Part shown: positions 22,160 through 26,892 of the stretch, one piece after another
Position numbering within the stretch: position 1 is the first letter of the stretch
How the letters are laid out: the number at the start of each line of letters is the position of its first letter
NCBI GenBank assembly: GCA_002400085.1
Contig: DHEX01000146.1
Span: 1-26,892, forward strand
Length of the DNA: 26,892 bases
From: Clostridiaceae bacterium UBA4839
GTDB lineage: Bacteria > Bacillota > Clostridia > Clostridiales > Caloramatoraceae
Direction of reading: 5' to 3'
Translations under genes and position numbers: made by a program
Notes under the pieces: generated by a model
The model's database searches: none
What the model saw: the letters and a program-made list of their open reading frames with translations, nothing else
What the model was told of the DNA's origin: nothing

Positions 22160-23416
22160 TCACCCCTCCATAACTATATTTATCTCGCCGTTATCCTTTA
22201 AATTAAGTTTTGAAATATCAAAAGTTATCCTTTCCATTTCAGGAGGCTTCAGTTTGTTATACTTTCTGCTGAAAATCACTTGACCATCATATAAAAGCTT
22301 CACTGTCATCTTATCTCTTATGTCTCTTGATCTAAAATATGCAATTACTTTCTGATTTAATGAATTGATATCAATATATTGCGGAACAGCATATAAAAAT
22401 TTGCTGTCAGCATTCATCCTTATTAGTTTTCTATCCTTATGCTCCTTTGCATATTTTGCAGCATTTTCTCCAGCAATTTCCCCGCTTTCAGAAACATAGT
22501 CAACTAAGTCATTAACATGAAGAGCATTTCCGCAAGAAAATACGCCTTCAAGCCCTGTCATTAAATTTTGATCTACAAAGGGTCCCTTTGTTTTCCTATC
22601 TATTTTAATATTCAGAGATTCTGCAATTTCATTTTCAGGAATAAGCCCGACAGATAAAACTAATCCATCACATTCAACAATTTTCTCGGTGCCTGGGATT
22701 GGAATCATCTTTTCATCTACCTTAGAAATTTCCACAGCATTTAATCTATCGTCTCCAAATACTCTTGTAACAGTATGCGAAAGATGAAGCGGAATCGAAA
22801 AATCATCAAGGCACTGAGCAATATTTCTTGATAATCCTGAAGGTGTGCTTTTAGCCTCATAAACGCCTTCAACTGTGCATCCTTCAAGGGTAAGCCTTCT
22901 TGCCATAATAAGGCCTATATCCCCGCTTCCTAAAACCACACATTTTTTAAAAGGAAGATATCCCATCATATTCACAAAATACTGTGCTGTTCCTGCTGTA
23001 TATATTCCGGCAGGCCTTGTACCTTGAATAAAAACCTGCCTCCAAGTTCTCTCCCTGCATCCATTTGCAAGAACTATTGCTTTAGCTTTAATTTTTTTAA
23101 CTCCATATTTTGAATTTACAATAGTAATTAAAAATTCTTCTCCCTGCTTTTTTATTTCTGTAACAAAAGTCGAAGTTTCAACATCTATATCCTTTTCAAG
23201 AACCATATCAATATATCTTCCTGAATATTCAGGTCCGGATAGTTTTTCTTTAAACCTTATAAGCCCAAATCCATCATGTATGCACTGCTTTAATATTCCC
23301 CCAAGAAGCTTTTCTCTCTCAATTATAAGGGTTTTCCCGCCACATTCATTTGAGGCAAGTGCTGCTGCAAGACCTGCAGGTCCGCCGCCTAATACCACAA
23401 CATCATAATTATCCAT
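22160..23416 (-). CDS. FAD/NAD(P)-dependent oxidoreductase (GlpA-partner type)
   Basis: This pyridine-nucleotide-disulfide-fold flavoprotein is 418 aa. The FAD Rossmann motif is LGGGPAGLAAAL (about 9-20). The second Rossmann motif for NAD(P) is VVLGSGDIGLIMARRL (about 160-175). The Cys in GGILKQCIHDGFGL (Cys45) is a signature of this subfamily. It is not the CxxC redox disulfide of thioredoxin reductases, so it is not a disulfide reductase. The closing FAD motif is GVFSCGNALHVNDLVDY. It likely accepts electrons from the adjacent GlpA-like enzyme and passes them to NAD, completing a soluble three-part glycerol-3-phosphate-type dehydrogenase with DUF1667. It starts at an ATG preceded by a G-rich site. 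It is an operon member between DUF1667 and the GlpA-like gene. Confidence 0.9.
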   Translation of the reverse strand: MDNYDVVVLGGGPAGLAAALASNECGGKTLIIEREKLLGGILKQCIHDGFGLIRFKEKLSGPEYSGRYIDMVLEKDIDVETSTFVTEIKKQGEEFLITIVNSKYGVKKIKAKAIVLANGCRERTWRQVFIQGTRPAGIYTAGTAQYFVNMMGYLPFKKCVVLGSGDIGLIMARRLTLEGCTVEGVYEAKSTPSGLSRNIAQCLDDFSIPLHLSHTVTRVFGDDRLNAVEISKVDEKMIPIPGTEKIVECDGLVLSVGLIPENEIAESLNIKIDRKTKGPFVDQNLMTGLEGVFSCGNALHVNDLVDYVSESGEIAGENAAKYAKEHKDRKLIRMNADSKFLYAVPQYIDINSLNQKVIAYFRSRDIRDKMTVKLLYDGQVIFSRKYNKLKPPEMERITFDISKLNLKDNGEINIVMEG

Positions 23417-23434
23417 ACTATCACCCCCCGGTAA

Positions 23435-25144
23435 TTATTTGCTTTGTTTTGTTTCGCTAACAAGTATATTTGATCCTTCACCCTTTTTAGTTACTTTAGT
23501 AGGATCAATTCCTTTTTCTTTTGAAATAATATTTAAGACCTGAGGCATACAAAAGCCTCCTTGGCATCTTCCCATTCCAGGTCTTACTCTTCTTTTAATT
23601 CCATCTATTGTTCTTGTAGGTATAGGGGAATTAATGGCATCTATTATTTCTCCTTTACTTATTTCTTCGCATCTGCAGACAATAACTCCATAATCAGGCC
23701 TCTTTTTAATAAGCTCACTCCTATCATTTTCATTCATAAGGCTGAGATCTGGAATGCCCTTTCTATACGGATTAAAGTTTTCCTTTTTCTTAACTTTCAT
23801 CATTTTTGAAAGCACATCTATAGTAATTCTCTCTATCTCCCTTGATATAGCAGGCGCTGATGCAAAACCCGGGGACTGTATTCCGGCAGCATATACGAGG
23901 TTTTCTACATATTCAGATTTTTCAACTATAAAATCTTCCTCATATGTAGCAGCCCTTACCCCTGCAAAATAAGTTATTATATCCCCTTTATTTATGCCGG
24001 GAAGTATTGGAAAATGTTTATTTGCAATTGCATTTATATTTTCCATATGGGTTGAAAAATCTTCCCTTAAAGGCTGCTCATAAGCGTCAGGCCCTACTAA
24101 AATGTTTCCATCAACAGTTTTAACAATTCCTCCACCCTTTGTATTCCCCTTTACAATAGTAAGGCTTGGTTTTGCTAATACAGAATGTAGTAAACGTCCC
24201 TTTTTCTTATCAAGAATTAATATTTCACCTTTTCTTGGATGTATGGAAAAGAATTTATCCCCTGCCATATCTGCAATAACATCTGCAAAGCAGCCTGCAG
24301 CATCTATAACAACCTTAGGAAATATTTTCCCGCGGTTTGTTTCCACATAAACAATTTTGTCTTCTTCTTTGTGTATGGAAAGTACAATTGTATTAAGTGA
24401 AATCTCTGCTCCATTCATGACTGCATTTTCACCATAGGCTACTGTCATCTTATAGGGACATGTAATTGCTGTAGATGGGAAGAAAAGGGCCCCTCCCACA
24501 TTGTCATCTGCGTAAGGCTCGTACTTTTTTATTTCACTTTGAGATACAAGCTTTATTTTATCAAGACCATTTTTCTTCCTCCTGGCATCTACAATTGGAA
24601 AAGCAGCTTTCAAAATCTTTTTATCAAAAAGAACTAAAGAACCTGTCCTGTTTAATGGCACATCAAGTTCTTTTGCAATTTGTGTATAAAGCCTGTTCCC
24701 CTCTACATTAAATCTTGCCTTATTAGAACCTGGTTTTGGTTCAATTCCTGGATGAACCATTCCATCATTTCTTGAAGATGCATGCATAGCTACGTCTTCT
24801 TCTTTATCAACCAATAAGCAGGAAATATCCCATTTTGAAAGCTCTCTTAAAATAGAGCACCCTGTTACCCCTCCGCCAATAACAAGCACATCTACCTTTT
24901 TACCATCAAGAGTCCCATCTTTAATAGATGGCGCTTTAATTGGAGGACTTTTAAACCCTTCCACCTCCATATTGTTAACTACGCCCTTGTATCCCTTGTT
25001 AGCAGCTATTTGCCCTGCCTTTATAAAATCATCCCAACTTTTAACTTTTCCTTCTAAAATTATTGACTTATGCCATTCTTTTAAATAAACTTCTCCATTT
25101 ACATTTTTATTTATAGCACTCTTAATTTTATTTAAGGATTTCAT
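23435..25144 (-). CDS. GlpA-like FAD dehydrogenase with N-terminal BON-like region and BFD Fe-S domain
   Basis: This is a glycerol-3-phosphate-dehydrogenase-type flavoenzyme of 569 aa. It has three parts. Residues 1-65 (GEVYLKEWHKSIILEGKVKS) look like a BON-type domain not usual in GlpA. The FAD/DAO oxidase domain at about 85-455 has GGGVTGCSILREL (90-102), SSRNDGMVHPG and a closing VYAAGIQSPGF. A BFD-like [2Fe-2S] domain carries Cys490-x-Cys492 and Cys527-x4-Cys532 (VCRCEE; GRCQGGFC). The start is ATG 25144, seven nt after GGGGGG. A GTG at 25153 lies within that ribosome site. It is the first gene of the operon. The substrate may be glycerol 3-phosphate or another 2-hydroxy phosphate. Confidence 0.88.
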   Translation of the reverse strand: MKSLNKIKSAINKNVNGEVYLKEWHKSIILEGKVKSWDDFIKAGQIAANKGYKGVVNNMEVEGFKSPPIKAPSIKDGTLDGKKVDVLVIGGGVTGCSILRELSKWDISCLLVDKEEDVAMHASSRNDGMVHPGIEPKPGSNKARFNVEGNRLYTQIAKELDVPLNRTGSLVLFDKKILKAAFPIVDARRKKNGLDKIKLVSQSEIKKYEPYADDNVGGALFFPSTAITCPYKMTVAYGENAVMNGAEISLNTIVLSIHKEEDKIVYVETNRGKIFPKVVIDAAGCFADVIADMAGDKFFSIHPRKGEILILDKKKGRLLHSVLAKPSLTIVKGNTKGGGIVKTVDGNILVGPDAYEQPLREDFSTHMENINAIANKHFPILPGINKGDIITYFAGVRAATYEEDFIVEKSEYVENLVYAAGIQSPGFASAPAISREIERITIDVLSKMMKVKKKENFNPYRKGIPDLSLMNENDRSELIKKRPDYGVIVCRCEEISKGEIIDAINSPIPTRTIDGIKRRVRPGMGRCQGGFCMPQVLNIISKEKGIDPTKVTKKGEGSNILVSETKQSK

Positions 25145-25158
25145 TTTATGCACCCCCC

Positions 25159-25180
25159 ATGTTTGGACATTCGGACATCT
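25159..25180. promoter_or_regulatory. Candidate GntR operator before the flavoprotein operon
   Basis: ATGTTTGGACAT (25159-25170) is a small dyad, and its GGACAT half recurs at 25173-25178. GTTTGGAC approximates the GT-x-TA-x-AC core bound by HutC/UTRA-type GntR regulators. It sits between the ribosome site of the first gene and the likely promoter. Confidence 0.35.
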
Positions 25181-25207
25181 ATAACCCTATTGTAGTCCCC
25201 TGCATAA

Positions 25208-25213
25208 ATTATA
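25208..25213 (-). promoter_or_regulatory. Possible -10 of the flavoprotein operon
   Basis: TATAAT occurs on the minus strand, but no convincing -35 lies 16-18 bp upstream (only AACAGG). The promoter may need an activator. Confidence 0.35.
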
Positions 25214-25345
25214 TAAAGCTTGAAAAAGAGCCTGTTCTCCTGTTATTCCTTGTATATTTCAAATATTCAGAAACTTGCTCACTCTTTCAATGAAAATCGT
25301 CCGTATTCTTATCAAAAAATCTCAATAAATTTTTTATTATTATTG

Positions 25346-25374
25346 TTGATTTATATATTCTTACAGTTTATAAT
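25346..25374 (+). promoter_or_regulatory. Sigma-A promoter of the 47-aa membrane protein
   Basis: TTGATT (25346-25351), 17 bp and TATAAT (25369-25374) are seen, giving a start near 25381 and a short leader. Confidence 0.7.
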
Positions 25375-25426
25375 GTATAAAATAGTAATAGAAATGTATT
25401 AATAAAACACGAAAGGGAGGAAATAA

Positions 25427-25570
25427 ATGAAAAATATCATTAAAAATGATATTGTTGGAATGAATATGGTCGCTATTGAAGTAAAAAGAATATTAAATCT
25501 TCATCCTATGTTGAAGCTTTTAGTTTGTATTACAGCTATTTTGCTTTTTCTTGATATTATACTCATTTAA
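25427..25570 (+). CDS. Small membrane protein, 47 aa
   Basis: This hypothetical protein begins MKNIIKNDIVGMNMVAIEVK, and its C-terminal half, LKLLVCITAILLFLDIILI, is one transmembrane segment. It has an excellent ribosome site (AAAGGGAGG, 6 nt before ATG), its own sigma-A promoter and a terminator. All three argue that it is a real gene rather than a chance ORF. It lies between the flavoprotein operon and gntR, divergent from the operon, and could be linked to its substrate or regulation. No family is recognised. Confidence 0.75.
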   Translation: MKNIIKNDIVGMNMVAIEVKRILNLHPMLKLLVCITAILLFLDIILI

Positions 25571-25606
25571 CTAATTGGGATAAAAAGATTTGTTATTATA
25601 ATATAT

Positions 25607-25632
25607 AAAGGAGCTTTAAGCTCCTTTTTTTT
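25607..25632 (+). terminator. Terminator after the 47-aa membrane protein
   Basis: AAAGGAGCT (25607-25615) pairs with AGCTCCTTT (25619-25627), followed by T-rich sequence. It also abuts the stop codon of gntR on the other strand. Confidence 0.85.
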
Positions 25633-26347
25633 AATACTGTGGAAAATAATATATATTCCCAGGAATTATAAATTTTAGATAATAAAATGTTTCTTTAAAT
25701 CCCTCTATATACATCCATCTTTCCATATCTAAAATCAGTATCTTATCATCAATTTTAAGAATTTCCTGTTCTTCTTTTGTGGGTACTCTTGGAATGACAG
25801 TTTGATCTATTTTAGTAATTGTTATTTTTAAATCTTTAAGCATGATTTTAGCAAGGGAAGAATTTAAATCAAATTTCCCATCAATTTTTTTCACTTTACC
25901 ATCAAAGTATGAATCTTCAATTGCTATTGGCCTTTCATCTGCATACCTTATTCTTTTAAGATATAAACATTCTTTTGGACTTTGCCATCTTAAAAGATGT
26001 GCTAATTCCTTATCAGGAGTGATTATTTTTTTCTCTTTAACATCGTTTACTGACTTAATTCCCCTTGCTTCAAGAGAATAAGTGAGACTAATAAGTGGCT
26101 CAAATCCAAGAGAAGGCTGCTTTCTTGCTACAAATGTTCCTATCCCTTGTTTTTTATAAAGGTATCCCTCATTTACAAGAATAGAAAGTGCCTCCCTTAC
26201 TGTAGCCCTGCCAACCCCATACTCTTCCATTAATATTTTTTCTGATGGTATTTGTTTATCTACTTCATATGTACCATTTCTAATTTTATCTAAAATTTCA
26301 TCCTTTAGTTGAATATAAAGAGGAATATGTTTTCCTTTATCTATCAT
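25631..26347 (-). CDS. GntR-family regulator with UTRA domain (HutC type)
   Basis: This transcription factor is 238 aa. The N-terminal winged helix (about 5-70) includes IPSEKILMEEYGVGRATVRE, ALSILVNEGYLYKKQGIGTF and VARKQP, a textbook GntR signature. The C-terminal half (about 90-235) is a UTRA small-molecule-binding domain (ECLYLKRIRYADERPIAIED, SYFDG). Such regulators sense sugars or sugar phosphates, which fits control of the adjacent flavoprotein/kinase operon, although it lies about 490 bp from that operon and a small gene intervenes. The start is ATG 26347, nine nt after GAGG. A TTG at 26356 would touch the ribosome site. It has its own sigma-A promoter. Confidence 0.93.
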   Translation of the reverse strand: MIDKGKHIPLYIQLKDEILDKIRNGTYEVDKQIPSEKILMEEYGVGRATVREALSILVNEGYLYKKQGIGTFVARKQPSLGFEPLISLTYSLEARGIKSVNDVKEKKIITPDKELAHLLRWQSPKECLYLKRIRYADERPIAIEDSYFDGKVKKIDGKFDLNSSLAKIMLKDLKITITKIDQTVIPRVPTKEEQEILKIDDKILILDMERWMYIEGFKETFYYLKFIIPGNIYYFPQY

Positions 26348-26432
26348 AGCTTTCAACCTCGTTTTTATATATTTAATCCATTAACTTTTAAATCAAAATC
26401 CCATTTTAATTAAGTTTTACTTTATGTATGAA

Positions 26433-26461
26433 ATTATACCCTAACAAAAATTTTTATGCAA
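26433..26461 (-). promoter_or_regulatory. Sigma-A promoter of gntR
   Basis: On the minus strand TTGCAT (26456-26461), 17 bp and TATAAT (26433-26438) leave a leader of about 80 nt. Confidence 0.7.
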
Positions 26462-26510
26462 TTTTTAAAAATTGAGACAGATATTGAAATAGAAACCATT
26501 GATAACGTAA

Positions 26511-26539
26511 TTGAATTTTTTTCAATTCTTTGCTATAAT
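26511..26539 (+). promoter_or_regulatory. Strong extended -10 promoter of a candidate small RNA
   Basis: TTGAAT (26511-26516), 17 bp and TGCTATAAT (TATAAT at 26534-26539 with an upstream TG) form one of the best promoters in the window, yet no ORF follows within 180 bp. Confidence 0.75.
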
Positions 26540-26545
26540 AATAAC

Positions 26546-26650
26546 AAATTGAATATTCTTTTTTCGGTTGGATGAATTTTTAATTCATTTTCAAGAGAAT
26601 TCTGCTTCTGGGGTGGGGAGCTCATTTTGAGCTCCTCACTTTTTTATTTT
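26546..26650 (+). ncRNA. Candidate small RNA or attenuated leader (about 100 nt)
   Basis: It runs from the expected start of the promoter at 26511-26539 to a strong terminator. Predicted elements are a helix GAATATTCTT/AAGAGAATTC enclosing ATGAATTTTTAATTCAT, then a G-rich single-stranded piece CTGGGGTGGGG, then the terminator stem GGGGAGCTCA/TGAGCTCCTC. Only a three-codon ORF is inside. It does not match any riboswitch or known RNA class I can recognise. It could be an independent sRNA, or a leader controlling the 31-aa ORF 70 nt downstream by termination. Confidence 0.5.
26615..26650 (+). terminator. Rho-independent terminator of the candidate small RNA
   Basis: GTGGGGAGCTCA and TGAGCTCCTCAC form an almost perfect stem with a TTT loop, followed by TTTTTTATTTTTTT. 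Confidence 0.88.
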
Positions 26651-26722
26651 TTTAATTCTCTTATTATAATTTTTAAAAATCGGTTAAAACATGATTAAAT
26701 ATATTTCAAAGGGGGTTTTTAA

Positions 26723-26818
26723 ATGTCATCACAGGATGTCTTGGTTTTTATATTAATAAGCGTTGTTGTTGTTGCTTTTTTAGTTATAAATATTTTCTTG
26801 AGAAAAAAAGACAAATAA
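26723..26818 (+). CDS. Single-span small membrane protein, 31 aa
   Basis: The hypothetical protein is MSSQDVLVFILISVVVVAFL followed by VINIFLRKKDK. One hydrophobic helix ends with a basic cytoplasmic-type tail (positive-inside). The ribosome site AAAGGGGG is 7-8 nt before ATG, and a perfect 16-bp terminator follows. It is downstream of the candidate leader RNA and might be controlled by it. No clear promoter of its own is visible. It is the sort of small protein that automated annotation misses. Confidence 0.65.
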   Translation: MSSQDVLVFILISVVVVAFLVINIFLRKKDK

Positions 26819-26847
26819 AATATTGTAATTATAACAAAACTTAATTG

Positions 26848-26892
26848 AAATGCTTATAGTAAATAAATTGTTTACTATAAGCATTTTTATTT
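26848..26892 (+). terminator. Terminator of the 31-aa ORF at the right edge
   Basis: AAATGCTTATAGTAAA (26848-26863) pairs perfectly with TTTACTATAAGCATTT (26871-26886), then TTATTT to the end of the window. Confidence 0.85.

Noticed and set aside
26600..26650. GGGTGG in the candidate RNA as a T-box motif
   Set aside because: The T-box consensus continues as ACCRCG-type sequence and needs an upstream specifier stem. Here the motif runs into the terminator stem (GGGGAGCTC), and no aminoacyl-tRNA synthetase or amino-acid gene follows.

Overview
The window looks like chromosome of a low-GC, spore-former-type Clostridia (Clostridium-like). The basis is A/T-rich codons, AGGAGG-type ribosome sites, strong TTGACA/TATAAT promoters, a DnaD/DnaI helicase-loading pair, a PPi-type phosphofructokinase, and many clostridial-looking housekeeping proteins. 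Species cannot be decided from the sequence alone.

Layout. (1) 1-5.9 kb: murA with its terminator; a divergent LysR-family regulator; a subtilisin-like (S8) protease convergent with it; a small FmdB-type zinc-ribbon protein; and a membrane-anchored LysM-G5-M23 cell-wall peptidase. (2) 6.2-11 kb: the dnaD-dnaI operon; a methionine gamma-lyase convergent with it; and a pyrophosphate-type phosphofructokinase. (3) 11-12.1 kb: a scarred non-coding zone with short GGACGGTTAAG-like repeats, a broken Tn554-type tnpC relic, and a tRNA operon (Glu-Asp-Thr) on the minus strand with a near-consensus promoter. (4) 12.3-18.4 kb: a two-gene ABC-2 exporter, an FAD-dependent protein plus purA operon, an M50-like membrane metalloprotease, and a 47-aa small protein. 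(5) 18.5-25.2 kb: a five-gene minus-strand operon. It encodes a GlpA-like FAD dehydrogenase with a BFD-type Fe-S tail, a second FAD/NAD oxidoreductase, a DUF1667 cysteine protein, an FGGY sugar/polyol kinase, and an alkylglycerone-phosphate-synthase-like flavoenzyme. A GntR/UTRA regulator lies upstream of it. (6) The right edge carries the gntR gene, a candidate small RNA or attenuated leader, and tiny membrane-protein genes.

How they work together. The five-gene cluster reads as a phosphorylate-then-oxidise pathway for a glycerol-like or polyol/ether substrate. A kinase makes a phosphate ester, a GlpA/GlpB/DUF1667-like set oxidises it and passes electrons on, and an AGPS-like enzyme handles the keto-phosphate. 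GntR with a UTRA effector domain is the obvious local regulator. The exact substrate is not visible, and no transporter is encoded.

The most striking non-coding feature is a dispersed, MITE-like element of about 145-200 bp present four times. All four copies are oriented so that the same end faces the promoter of the next gene (fmdB-like, dnaD, the tRNA operon, the M50 gene). In three cases that end lies only about 20 bp upstream of a recognisable -35 box. No CRISPR array, rRNA or intact insertion sequence was seen.
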